Source: an uncultured Ruminococcus sp. (GTDB lineage Bacteria > Bacillota_A > Clostridia > Oscillospirales > Ruminococcaceae). Taken from it: a DNA stretch of 64,000 bases. Numbering within the stretch: position 1 is the stretch's first letter; the number at the start of each line of letters is the position of its first letter. Below the pieces are notes generated by a model that saw nothing but the letters and a program-made list of their open reading frames with translations, ran no database searches and had not been told where the DNA came from. The translations under genes were made by a program, and so were the position numbers. Shown in pieces: positions 16,731 to 24,984 of this stretch. The stretch is taken from contig ONBA01000001.1 of assembly GCA_900315975.1 (NCBI GenBank), positions 88,158-152,157 of the forward strand, read 5' to 3'.

Positions 16731-17933
16731 TCACTCCAGGTCTATCATTATCTTCGCCTTTAAATCGTCAACAGACGAAGTGACTGTGTCAAGTGAAAGT
16801 CCATATATGTCAGAGGCTCTGCCTTCAAGTTCGGCAAAACGCTTGGTAACACGGTTAACGCGTGAAAGAGATGCAAGCGATGTCGCATATGGCATTGATG
16901 CTCTGCCTTTTGCCTTTGCGAGTATCTCTCTGCCTTTTTCGTTTAATGCGAGTATTCTTCCGTATGGCGGCATATGAGTCATGTCTTCACGGGTTATGCC
17001 TATGAGCAGTGAAAGCAGTATTCGTTTGATACGCGCCATTGTATATCGCTTGGTTTTTACAGACAAAAGCAGTTCGTCGAGCGTACCCGCCATTCTTGCG
17101 CCGAATATCCGGTGTTCAAGACCCTGTCCTATATCACTGAGTGAAGCTATTTCTTCAGGTGATGACATTCTCAGACGGTAAAGTATAACTCTTTCAAGAC
17201 GTTCGAGTTTGGCAATGCTACCCGACTCAATACACTCATGAACCGCATTTGCCCATATATCAGGCATTAGGTCGTAAAGCTCAGATGTATCTGCTCCGGA
17301 AAGCACCTTTTCACGTATATACGATGCACTCGCTGTTTCACCCGATGTTTCACTGCTGTCATGCTGTGCTCCCGAACGTTTCACCGTGAACGGCTGAATA
17401 TCTGACCTGAAAGCCCGCAGTGCGCGGATATACTCTATTGCAAGTGTATTGTTAGGCTCTGAAATAAGTGCTCCGGAGCGTGGGTCAATTCCGTTGACTA
17501 CCGAGCATAATGCCCTCGGATAGGTATACCCCTTTTCCATTATTTCAAGTATATCTGCCCTTTTTTCGGCAGCTATGCTGTCTACTTTTTCAAGTGCAGA
17601 AGTGAGTTTGCCAACGTCTCCGCATTCACTGCCGAATGACAGTTCATCAACTACTCCAAGTCCATTCAGCAGCCACACTGCCCCTGCAGCAAAACTCTCC
17701 GCAGGCGCAAGACTGAACTGTACAGGCAGCTCTATCACAAGGTCGACCCCAGATTTTACGGCAAGACGTGCTCTCCTGTGCTTATCCATTACAGCTACAT
17801 CTCCACGCTGCACAAAGCTTCCGCTCATTACGGAAACTATGTGTGTCGCACCGTTTCTGCGGGTCTCGTCGATATGATAGAGATGTCCGTTGTGAAACGG
17901 ATTGTATTCACATATAACACCGCTTATCTTCAT
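16731..17933 (-). CDS. tmcAL: tRNA(Met) cytidine acetate ligase
   Basis: Protein of 400 residues of the YlbM/TmcAL family, which activates acetate with ATP and forms N4-acetylcytidine at the wobble base of elongator tRNA-Met. The nucleotidyltransferase motif HNGHLYHI is at residues 14-21 after GVICEYNPF; the GSFVQRGD loop and a SASYIR segment (ISTSKIR-like) are also present. It uses acetate directly, and ackA is divergent next door. First gene of the seven-gene operon. Confidence 0.94.
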   Translation of the reverse strand: MKISGVICEYNPFHNGHLYHIDETRRNGATHIVSVMSGSFVQRGDVAVMDKHRRARLAVKSGVDLVIELPVQFSLAPAESFAAGAVWLLNGLGVVDELSFGSECGDVGKLTSALEKVDSIAAEKRADILEIMEKGYTYPRALCSVVNGIDPRSGALISEPNNTLAIEYIRALRAFRSDIQPFTVKRSGAQHDSSETSGETASASYIREKVLSGADTSELYDLMPDIWANAVHECIESGSIAKLERLERVILYRLRMSSPEEIASLSDIGQGLEHRIFGARMAGTLDELLLSVKTKRYTMARIKRILLSLLIGITREDMTHMPPYGRILALNEKGREILAKAKGRASMPYATSLASLSRVNRVTKRFAELEGRASDIYGLSLDTVTSSVDDLKAKIMIDLE

Positions 17934-17982
17934 TCTGATTTCCTCTTTTTCTTTCTCCCGTATATTATCCCATACATATTAT

Positions 17983-18011
17983 ATTATCGCTGAAAACAAG
18001 TGATTTGTCAA
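17983..18011 (-). promoter_or_regulatory. Promoter of the tmcAL operon
   Basis: TTGACA (18006-18011), 17 bases and GATAAT (17983-17988) on the minus strand, about 50 bases before the tmcAL start. It is divergent from the ackA promoter in a 210-base intergenic space. Confidence 0.7.
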
Positions 18012-18071
18012 TGATTTCACCGATTTTTTTACAGGTAATATAATTAAATAAGAAATATTGCTCTGTGGGTG

Positions 18072-18100
18072 TTGCAATTTCAGGAAGAATATGTTATAAT
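18072..18100 (+). promoter_or_regulatory. Promoter of ackA
   Basis: TTGCAA (18072-18077), 17 bases and TATAAT (18095-18100), followed by a leader of about 35 bases and GAAAGGA before the ATG. Confidence 0.8.
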
Positions 18101-18143
18101 ATTACGTGCAAAAAATTTATTCAGATGAAAGGATATTATTACT

Positions 18144-19343
18144 ATGATAATCTTAGTTGTTAATGCAGGCAGCTCATCGCTCAAGTATCAGCTCATCAAT
18201 ATGGACGATGAGAGCGTTCTCGCAAAGGGTAACTGCGACCGTATCGGTATCGACGGTCACATCGCTCACAAGGCTGCTGACGGCAGAACTCTCGATGAGG
18301 ACTGCGCTTTCCCCACACATACAGAAGCTTTCATGAAGCTCGTTGAAGCTCTCACAAAGAGCGACGCTAAGGTAATCGACAGCATGGACGAGATCTCTGC
18401 TGTAGGTCACCGTATAGTACAGGGTGCTGACGTATTCGACAAGTCTGTTCTCGTTACTGACGAAGTTATCGACAAGATCGACGAACTCCGCGAACTCGCT
18501 CCTGTACATAATCACGCTCACGCACTCGCACTCCGTGCATGTAAGTGCGTTATCCCCGCAAATGTTCCTCAGGTAGTTGTATTCGATACTGCTTTCCATC
18601 AGACAATGCCCGCAAAGGCATTCATGTTCGGTCTCCCCTATGAGGACTACGAGAACTACCACGTAAGAAAGTACGGCTTCCACGGTACATCTCACAGATT
18701 CGTTTCCAAGGCTCTCGCTGAGGCTATGGGTAAGAATGTTGAAGACCTCAAGATCGTTTCCTGCCACCTCGGTAACGGTTCTTCCATCACTGCTGTTGAC
18801 GGCGGCAAGTCTGTTGATACTTCAATGGGATTCACTCCCCTCGACGGTGTTGTAATGGGTACACGTACAGGTGCTGTTGACCCCTCTGCTGTTACATTTG
18901 TTGCTGACAAGCATGGCTTCACTCCTTCTGAGATGAGCGAATACATGAACAAGAAGTCCGGTTTCCTCGGAGTTTCCGGTGTTGGTTCTGATAACCGTGA
19001 CGTTCAGTCTGCTGCTAATGAAGGAAATAAGAGAGCTCAGCTCGTTTCTGATATGCTCGTTTACGAGATCAAGAAGTACATCGGTTCTTACGCTGCTGCT
19101 ATGAACGGTGTTGACGCTATTCTCTTCACCGGCGGTATCGGTGAGAACTCATGGGAAGTACGTGAGGGTGTCTGCACAGATATGGAATACTTCGGTATCA
19201 AGATCGATAAGGAACTCAACAAGTCTGTAAGAGGCAAGCTCACAAAGCTTTCTACTCCCGATTCAAAGATCGAGGTCTGGATCGTTCCTACAAACGAAGA
19301 GCTCCTCATTGCAAGAGATACTCTTGAGCTTATCTCAAAGTAA
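18144..19343 (+). CDS. ackA: Acetate kinase
   Basis: Enzyme of 399 residues that converts acetyl phosphate and ADP to acetate and ATP, the main fermentative ATP step. Family signatures are VVNAGSSSLKYQL at residues 4-16, the HGTSH loop near 180, the HLGNGSS phosphate loop near 208 and FTGGIGENS near 325. The codons are far more restricted than in its neighbours (mostly C-ending and few rare codons), a sign of very high expression. It is monocistronic with its own promoter and terminator; pta is not adjacent. Confidence 0.98.
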   Translation: MIILVVNAGSSSLKYQLINMDDESVLAKGNCDRIGIDGHIAHKAADGRTLDEDCAFPTHTEAFMKLVEALTKSDAKVIDSMDEISAVGHRIVQGADVFDKSVLVTDEVIDKIDELRELAPVHNHAHALALRACKCVIPANVPQVVVFDTAFHQTMPAKAFMFGLPYEDYENYHVRKYGFHGTSHRFVSKALAEAMGKNVEDLKIVSCHLGNGSSITAVDGGKSVDTSMGFTPLDGVVMGTRTGAVDPSAVTFVADKHGFTPSEMSEYMNKKSGFLGVSGVGSDNRDVQSAANEGNKRAQLVSDMLVYEIKKYIGSYAAAMNGVDAILFTGGIGENSWEVREGVCTDMEYFGIKIDKELNKSVRGKLTKLSTPDSKIEVWIVPTNEELLIARDTLELISK

Positions 19344-19362
19344 TTTACTTTATAAAAGCTTT

Positions 19363-19396
19363 AAGCCTGTCCATTCGGACAGGCTTTTGTTTTTTG
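19363..19396 (+). terminator. Intrinsic terminator of ackA
   Basis: A 10-bp stem (19363-19372 with 19377-19386) with loop ATTC and a following T-rich tract. Confidence 0.93.
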
Positions 19397-19407
19397 TGCA
19401 TTAACTG

Positions 19408-19436
19408 TTGCTTTATACGGCTGCATATGCTATAAT
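19408..19436 (+). promoter_or_regulatory. Promoter of the TerB-ATPase-helicase unit
   Basis: TTGCTT (19408-19413), 17 bases and TATAAT (19431-19436). It starts a leader of about 25 bases that ends in AAGGAGG before the first gene. Confidence 0.75.
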
Positions 19437-19469
19437 AAAAGGTAACGATATCGAAAAGGAGGCGTGAAA

Positions 19470-20951
19470 ATGTCGGACGTTAAAGACATTCTTAATTCTA
19501 TTCTGACCGATGAAAAACTGCTCAACAGCCGCGCATTCAGGGACAAGGTCTACTCTGATGAGCCGATACTAAAACGCGCCTCACAGATAAAAACTCCTGA
19601 AACTCCGCAGAAAATCAAAGACATGAAAGCTATCGCCTTTACCCCCGAAGCATACTGGAAAACCTCAGCATGGCTGTTCTACAATCAGGGTGTTTTCATG
19701 CAGGACTTCTCTGATGTTTACGAGTACACGACCGATTTCACAAAGTTCTTTCCCACTTACCGTGACCTCGATAATGAACAGCTCCGCGGTTATTTCTCAT
19801 GGCGCTCATACGTCCGTAAAGGCGAATATAAACCCGCTCCTGTCCCGTTTATTTTTATGTACACCTATGAAATTATCAACAATATCGGTGTTAAATCTCC
19901 GGAATCCGGACTCATGATCCTGAAAGAACTCGGTAAGAATTACACTGACGATTCATTCTCTAAACTCCTGACGCGTTGGATAGTCGACTACTGCGTGTAT
20001 TATCAGCTCGACCCGCAGCTCATCAGTGACAGTCCGGATATGATATTTGACAATGCGCTGATAAAGCTGATACACGCAGAGAATTCCACTGATGAAGAGC
20101 TGTTCCATGCGATTATGGAGCTTTCATCTTATCCGGTGGAACACTCTCGGTTTTATATTCAGTATCCGGAAGAATTCAGAAACGCTGCTGTCAGAGTATT
20201 CCGTGCATCATCGGTATTTTTCAGTGAACATAGAAAAAATTCCCTTTGTGATAAGCTCTTTGGTCACATGACGGAAATGAACTGCCGACTGTTTGAATCA
20301 ACTGTTTTCTACGATAGAAACACCACCAGAAATACCGATTATTCGCTGAATGAAATACACTCATACACCTGCCGTAACGGAATCTGGCGATGCCGTAAAT
20401 TCTATGGAAACCGCTCACGGAGCAGTCAGCTGGGCGAACTGATGAAAATGCTCGACCATCTCATGCGTGAAAGGTACGACTTTCGCTATAAACTGCGACC
20501 TGCCGAAGTCTCGAAAAGCTTTTCAGCTATCATTAAAAAGGAACTCGACCTTATTGACGAGGAAAAAATGCGGCACAAGGCTATGAATATCGAAATCGAC
20601 CTTTCAAAACTCGAAAGTATCCGTTCCGCAGCCGATATCACGCGAGATAAACTCATTGTCGAGGAAGAGGAAGAAGTTGCTCCCGAAATCGAAAGTGCCG
20701 AACCTGAACTGCCGGAAAATAACACAGATTCGCCACTTTCTGTCGGTGAAACTCTTTTCCTGAAAGCCCTCCTAAATAGAGGAGACTGGGCGTCAGCCGC
20801 AAAAAATTCCGGTGAAATGCCCTCTATACTCGCTGACAGCATCAACGAAAAACTCTTCGATCTGATCGGTGATACCGTTATCGACATGAGCAATGATACA
20901 CCCGAACTAATTGAAGACTACATCGACGAACTGCAAGGCTTCGTCACATGA
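19470..20951 (+). CDS. TerB_N / TerB_C domain protein
   Basis: Protein of 493 residues without signal or membrane segment. The TerB_N domain spans roughly residues 45-300, with the family stretch FFPTYRDLDNEQLRGYF at 93-109 and KGEYKPAPVPF after it. A charged linker with a glutamate run (about 390-425) leads to a C-terminal TerB_C-like domain (about 430-493) with SINEKLFDLIGDTVI and LIEDYIDEL. TerB-related domains are linked to stress and phage-resistance loci, but no biochemical role is set for this pair. The ATG seven bases after AGGAGG is the start; the next gene follows its stop by ten bases. Confidence 0.88.
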   Translation: MSDVKDILNSILTDEKLLNSRAFRDKVYSDEPILKRASQIKTPETPQKIKDMKAIAFTPEAYWKTSAWLFYNQGVFMQDFSDVYEYTTDFTKFFPTYRDLDNEQLRGYFSWRSYVRKGEYKPAPVPFIFMYTYEIINNIGVKSPESGLMILKELGKNYTDDSFSKLLTRWIVDYCVYYQLDPQLISDSPDMIFDNALIKLIHAENSTDEELFHAIMELSSYPVEHSRFYIQYPEEFRNAAVRVFRASSVFFSEHRKNSLCDKLFGHMTEMNCRLFESTVFYDRNTTRNTDYSLNEIHSYTCRNGIWRCRKFYGNRSRSSQLGELMKMLDHLMRERYDFRYKLRPAEVSKSFSAIIKKELDLIDEEKMRHKAMNIEIDLSKLESIRSAADITRDKLIVEEEEEVAPEIESAEPELPENNTDSPLSVGETLFLKALLNRGDWASAAKNSGEMPSILADSINEKLFDLIGDTVIDMSNDTPELIEDYIDELQGFVT

Positions 20952-20961
20952 GGTGAAATAT

Positions 20962-22284
20962 ATGACTAATAATCCAACTGTTCCGAAGCGAATCGCATCG
21001 GCAATCATAAACTCTCTTAAAGGCGGAGTCGTTCCTCGTATCGGACTCCCGTATATCACGGTTGGACGTGAACTCGAAATAGACGCGCTTCTTCACGATG
21101 TCGACATTATTGAGGACGGCGGTGCATCATTCCGTTTTATTGTCGGCAAATACGGAAGCGGTAAAAGCTTTCTCCTGCAAACTATCCGCAGTCACGTTAT
21201 GGACAGAGGCTTTGTAGTCGTTGACGCTGACCTATCCCCTGAACGAAGACTTCAGGGTACAAAGGGTCAGGGACTTGCTACATACAAGGAGCTGATCCGC
21301 AATATGTCCACAAAAACACGTCCTGACGGCGGTGCCCTCACTCTTATCCTCGACCGTTGGATAAGCAGTGTGCAGTCAGAAACAGCGGCTGAGACCGGTC
21401 TCACAGCAGACTCTCCGGAGTTCGGTGATGCCGTCGAAAAGAAGATATACGAAGTAATATCCGCTCTGAACGAAATGGTACACGGTTTCGACTTCGCCCG
21501 ACTGCTGACCATATACTACCGCTCTTATGCGTCGGGCGATGACGAAAGCAAGGCTAAGGTTGTAAAGTGGTTCCGCGGAGAATACTCAACAAAGACGGAA
21601 GCAAAGTCCGAACTCGGAGTAAACATCATTATCACTGACGATGACTGGTATGAATATATCAAGCTTTTTGCGGCATTTCTGAAACGTGCAGGCTACGGCG
21701 GACTGCTTGTCCTCATTGACGAACTTGTCAATATCTATAAGATTCCGAACGCGATAACAAGACAGTACAACTATGAAAAAATCCTCACAATGTACAACGA
21801 TACTCTTCAGGGCAAGGCTAAACACCTCGGTATCATAATGGGCGGAACTCCGCAATGTATCGAGGATACGCGCCGCGGTGTATACAGCTATGAAGCACTA
21901 AGGTCAAGACTTGCAGAGGGATGCTTCGGCAGAGAAGGAGTGAAAGATATGCTCGCACCTGTCATTCACCTCGTCCCCCTCACTTATGAGGAAATGCTCG
22001 TCCTGACCGAAAAACTCGCAGATATCCATGCAGGTCTTTTCGGCTATCAGCGCAAAGTTACTCAGGACGACCTCGTTAACTTCATAAAGCTCGAATTCGG
22101 ACGCATTGGCTCAGGAAGTCATATTACTCCGCGTGAAGTGATTCGCGACCTTATCGAGCTTCTCGATATCATTTACCAGAATCCGGATATAAACGTCAGC
22201 GAATTCATAATGTCAGATTCTATGCCGTCAGCAACTCCGGAAGGAGAGTCTGCGGAGGAAGAGTTCGCAGAATTTACTATATGA
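20962..22284 (+). CDS. BREX-type ATP-binding protein (BrxC/BrxD family)
   Basis: P-loop ATPase of 440 residues of the DUF2791 family that includes BrxD of type 2 BREX. Walker A GKYGSGKS is at residues 62-69 and Walker B LLVLIDEL near 247-254, with ADLSPERRLQG after the first strand region and a GGTPQCIED sensor-like stretch near 294. The family also shows the IASAIINSLKGGVVP start seen here. It is cytoplasmic and probably an AAA-like switch or loader for the helicase encoded next. AGGTGA precedes the chosen ATG. No methylase, PglZ or other BREX gene is nearby. Confidence 0.88.
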   Translation: MTNNPTVPKRIASAIINSLKGGVVPRIGLPYITVGRELEIDALLHDVDIIEDGGASFRFIVGKYGSGKSFLLQTIRSHVMDRGFVVVDADLSPERRLQGTKGQGLATYKELIRNMSTKTRPDGGALTLILDRWISSVQSETAAETGLTADSPEFGDAVEKKIYEVISALNEMVHGFDFARLLTIYYRSYASGDDESKAKVVKWFRGEYSTKTEAKSELGVNIIITDDDWYEYIKLFAAFLKRAGYGGLLVLIDELVNIYKIPNAITRQYNYEKILTMYNDTLQGKAKHLGIIMGGTPQCIEDTRRGVYSYEALRSRLAEGCFGREGVKDMLAPVIHLVPLTYEEMLVLTEKLADIHAGLFGYQRKVTQDDLVNFIKLEFGRIGSGSHITPREVIRDLIELLDIIYQNPDINVSEFIMSDSMPSATPEGESAEEEFAEFTI

Positions 22285-22294
22285 GGTGCACGGC

Positions 22295-24532
22295 ATGAAC
22301 GTTTTCGACCGCTATGCACCTTTCATTCAGGACTTCATCTACCGCAATAACTGGGAGTCACTGCGTGCCATACAGACTGCCGCCGCTGACGCTATATTCA
22401 ACACAGACGACCACCTGCTCCTCTCAGCTTCAACTGCTTCCGGCAAAACAGAAGCCGCTTTTTTCCCTATTCTCACACTCTTTTCCGAGGATATGCCGCG
22501 CTCAGTCGGGGCAATTTATATTGGTCCGCTGAAAGCTCTCATAAATGACCAGTTTGCACGTCTTACAGAGCTTTGTGAAGAAGCAGACATTCCGGTTTGG
22601 CACTGGCACGGCGATGCGGCACAGTCTCACAAGGCAAAAATGCTGAAACACCCGTCAGGTATTTTGCAGATCACTCCTGAGTCGCTCGAAGCAATGCTTC
22701 TGCGCAAACACGCTCTTATCCCTAAACTTTTCGGCGATCTCCGATTCGTCGTGATTGACGAGGTACACTCCCTCATGCGCGGCGACCGTGGTGGGCAGAC
22801 TATCTGTCTGATTGAAAGGCTTTCCAGACTTGCCGGAGTTCAACCGCGAAGAATAGGTCTTTCTGCTACTATCGGCGACCTTGATACTGCCGGTGAATTT
22901 CTCGCTTCCGGTACTAACCGCCGTACCCTCATTCCGCGTATAAATGCTCCAGGAGTGAAATGGCGGCTGTCTATGGAACATTTTTACGTGTCTCAGCAAA
23001 ATCAGCCTGACAGTTCAGAAAATATTGACGCTTTACCGGTGCTTGATGAAAAAACTGATACCGCTCCCGAAAATGCTGATGAGGGCATGGGTTACGTTTT
23101 CGAGCATACACGCGGAAAAAAGTGCCTTGTGTTCGTAAATTCGCGCGAGGAGTGCGAAGCAGTAACGACAACTCTGCGCTCTTACTGCGAAGCTAAACAT
23201 GAACCCGACCGCTTCATGATCCACCACGGCAATCTCTCCGCCGCACTCCGTGAAACCGCTGAAGCAGCTATGAAAGACGATGACATTTTCATGACGACCT
23301 GCACTACCGCCACACTCGAACTCGGTATAGACATCGGCAGACTTGAACGTGCTTTTCAAATAGATGCACCGTTCACAGTTTCATCGTTTCTACAGCGTAT
23401 GGGACGTACAGGCAGACGCGGTCTGCCGCCGGAAATGTGGTTCGTTATACGCGAGGAACTCCCCGAACCGCGTTCAATGCTTCCGGAGACTATCCCGTGG
23501 AAGCTTCTGCAAGGTATCGCACTTGTACAGGTATACGTCGAGGAAAGGTGGGTAGAACCGCCTAAACTCGACCGTCTCCCCTTCTCACTGCTCTACCATC
23601 AGACGATGAGTACCCTCGCTTCATGCGGTGAACTTACTCCCGCACAGCTTGCGTCAAAGGTCCTCACTCTGAAATACTTCCACCGCATTTCACAGGACGA
23701 TTTCCGTGTACTTCTGCGTCATCTCCTCGAAACTGACCATATACAGCGCACAGATGAGGGTGGACTGATAGTCGGTCTTACAGGAGAACGGGTAATAAAC
23801 AGCTTCAAGTTCTACGCTGTATTTCAGGAAAATGAGGAATACACGGTACGCTATGATTCACAGGAACTCGGTACTATCGTCAGTCCGCCGCCAATAGGTG
23901 AAAAAGTAGCTATAGCCGGTCATGTCTGGATAGTAGAGGATATCGACCACAAGCGCAGGATCGTCTACTGCTCAATGATAAAGGGAAAAGTTCCCGCGTA
24001 TTTCGGCGATTGTCCCGGAGATATCAATACTAAAATATTACTGCGTATGAAGCAGGTACTGAGTGAGGACAAAAGCTACCCGTATCTCATGAAAAATGCA
24101 GTAATCAGACTTGCTCAGGCGAGAACTTCTGCACGCAATTCCGGTGTAACTTCTGAGCCTCTTATCTGTCTCGGCGGAAATATGTGGGCACTCTTTCCGT
24201 GGCTCGGCACTTACGCTTTTTTCGCAATGGAACGCTTTCTTAAACTCCGCTGTTCTGAACGTCTCGGACTGCGCGGTATGGACTCCGCACGTCCATATTA
24301 TATCCAGTTTACGATGAAGGTTCAGCCTAAGGAATTCTTTCAAGTCCTTGCCGAAGAAGCGAGAATCGAATTTGACCCGCTTGAACTCGTCTATCCGAAC
24401 GAAGTTCCGATGTTTGAGAAATACGACCAGTATGTTCCGCCTGAACTTGTGAAAAAGGGATTCGCTTACGGTATCCTCGATATCGCAGGCATGAAGGAAC
24501 GCATTTCGGAATGGAGCGAGCTATATCTATGA
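22295..24532 (+). CDS. DEVH-box superfamily 2 helicase (Lhr/BrxHI-like)
   Basis: Helicase of 745 residues. Visible motifs are Q-region AIQTAAADAI, motif I STASGKTEA (about 46-54), Ia GPLKALINDQ, II IDEVHSL (about 154-160), III LSATIGD, V TTATLELGIDIG and VI QRMGRTGRRG (about 368-377). The large C-terminal part is Lhr-like rather than RecQ- or UvrB-like. BrxHI of type 2 BREX belongs to the same group and is found beside brxD there. Only ten bases separate it from the ATPase gene, and the ATG at 22295 has AGGTG six bases upstream. Likely works on DNA together with the two upstream products. Confidence 0.9.
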   Translation: MNVFDRYAPFIQDFIYRNNWESLRAIQTAAADAIFNTDDHLLLSASTASGKTEAAFFPILTLFSEDMPRSVGAIYIGPLKALINDQFARLTELCEEADIPVWHWHGDAAQSHKAKMLKHPSGILQITPESLEAMLLRKHALIPKLFGDLRFVVIDEVHSLMRGDRGGQTICLIERLSRLAGVQPRRIGLSATIGDLDTAGEFLASGTNRRTLIPRINAPGVKWRLSMEHFYVSQQNQPDSSENIDALPVLDEKTDTAPENADEGMGYVFEHTRGKKCLVFVNSREECEAVTTTLRSYCEAKHEPDRFMIHHGNLSAALRETAEAAMKDDDIFMTTCTTATLELGIDIGRLERAFQIDAPFTVSSFLQRMGRTGRRGLPPEMWFVIREELPEPRSMLPETIPWKLLQGIALVQVYVEERWVEPPKLDRLPFSLLYHQTMSTLASCGELTPAQLASKVLTLKYFHRISQDDFRVLLRHLLETDHIQRTDEGGLIVGLTGERVINSFKFYAVFQENEEYTVRYDSQELGTIVSPPPIGEKVAIAGHVWIVEDIDHKRRIVYCSMIKGKVPAYFGDCPGDINTKILLRMKQVLSEDKSYPYLMKNAVIRLAQARTSARNSGVTSEPLICLGGNMWALFPWLGTYAFFAMERFLKLRCSERLGLRGMDSARPYYIQFTMKVQPKEFFQVLAEEARIEFDPLELVYPNEVPMFEKYDQYVPPELVKKGFAYGILDIAGMKERISEWSELYL

Positions 24533-24539
24533 AACAGAC

Positions 24540-24568
24540 TTGACATTTTCTCAATTTCGTATTAAAAT
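24540..24568 (+). promoter_or_regulatory. Promoter of the heavy-metal domain gene
   Basis: TTGACA (24540-24545), 17 bases and TAAAAT (24563-24568), just after the helicase stop, with AACAGGAGG before the ATG. Confidence 0.75.
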
Positions 24569-24598
24569 ATTATCATAAACTAACAGGAGGTATTTCAT

Positions 24599-24856
24599 AT
24601 GATTAAAACTACACTCAAAGTTGAAGGCATGATGTGCGGAATGTGCGAATCACACGTAAATGATGAGGTACGTAAGAATTTTGCAGTCAGCAAGGTATCA
24701 TCATCGCACAAAAACGGTACTACGGAGATAATCTCTGATGAACAGCTTGATGAGGCAAAGCTCAGAGAAGTTATCGAAGCAACCGGTTACAAGGTTCTTT
24801 CGTCAACCTCTGAACCATACGAGAAAAAGGGATTCTCTCTTTTCGGAAAGAAATAA
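24599..24856 (+). CDS. Heavy-metal-associated (HMA) domain protein, CopZ-like
   Basis: Protein of 85 residues with a single ferredoxin-like HMA domain. The metal motif is MMCGMC at residues 11-16, a variant of GMTCxxC in which the residue before the first Cys is Met. A short polar tail ends in FGKK. Such proteins carry Cu(I) to P-type ATPases, but no such ATPase is adjacent, so the partner is unknown. It has its own promoter. Confidence 0.88.
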   Translation: MIKTTLKVEGMMCGMCESHVNDEVRKNFAVSKVSSSHKNGTTEIISDEQLDEAKLREVIEATGYKVLSSTSEPYEKKGFSLFGKK

Positions 24857-24874
24857 TTTGTGCAAAAATACCAT

Positions 24875-24903
24875 TTGAAATTTTGATTCTGTTATGATAT
24901 AAT
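24875..24903 (+). promoter_or_regulatory. Promoter in front of the MATE leader
   Basis: TTGAAA (24875-24880), 17 bases and TATAAT (24898-24903). The predicted start, near 24910, lies directly before the hairpin at 24914. Confidence 0.75.
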
Positions 24904-24913
24904 AATACTATTG

Positions 24914-24971
24914 AACGTGTAGCAAATTTCTGCGTAAATCCAGTTATTTGCTGCACGTTTTATTTTTTTGT
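24914..24971 (+). terminator. Leader hairpin with T tract upstream of the MATE gene
   Basis: A 14-bp stem (24914-24927 with 24946-24959, one G-U pair) with an 18-base loop is followed by a T-rich run. Because a promoter ends at its 5' foot, it is most likely an attenuator in the MATE leader rather than the terminator of the HMA gene, though it could serve both. A competing 6-bp hairpin (5' foot at 24918-24923 with 24930-24935) would break the terminator. See findings. Confidence 0.75.
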
Positions 24972-24984
24972 TTGGAGGAATAAT

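Noticed and set aside
18174..18767. Long open frame antisense to ackA (197 codons)
   Set aside because: It mirrors the strongly biased codons of ackA, has no binding site and no recognisable protein features.
22655..23359. Minus-strand frames inside the helicase gene
   Set aside because: No ribosome binding site, odd composition, and the sense strand has all helicase motifs.
19408..24532. A complete BREX system
   Set aside because: Only BrxD- and BrxHI-like proteins are present; the methylase, PglZ and other core genes are missing here.
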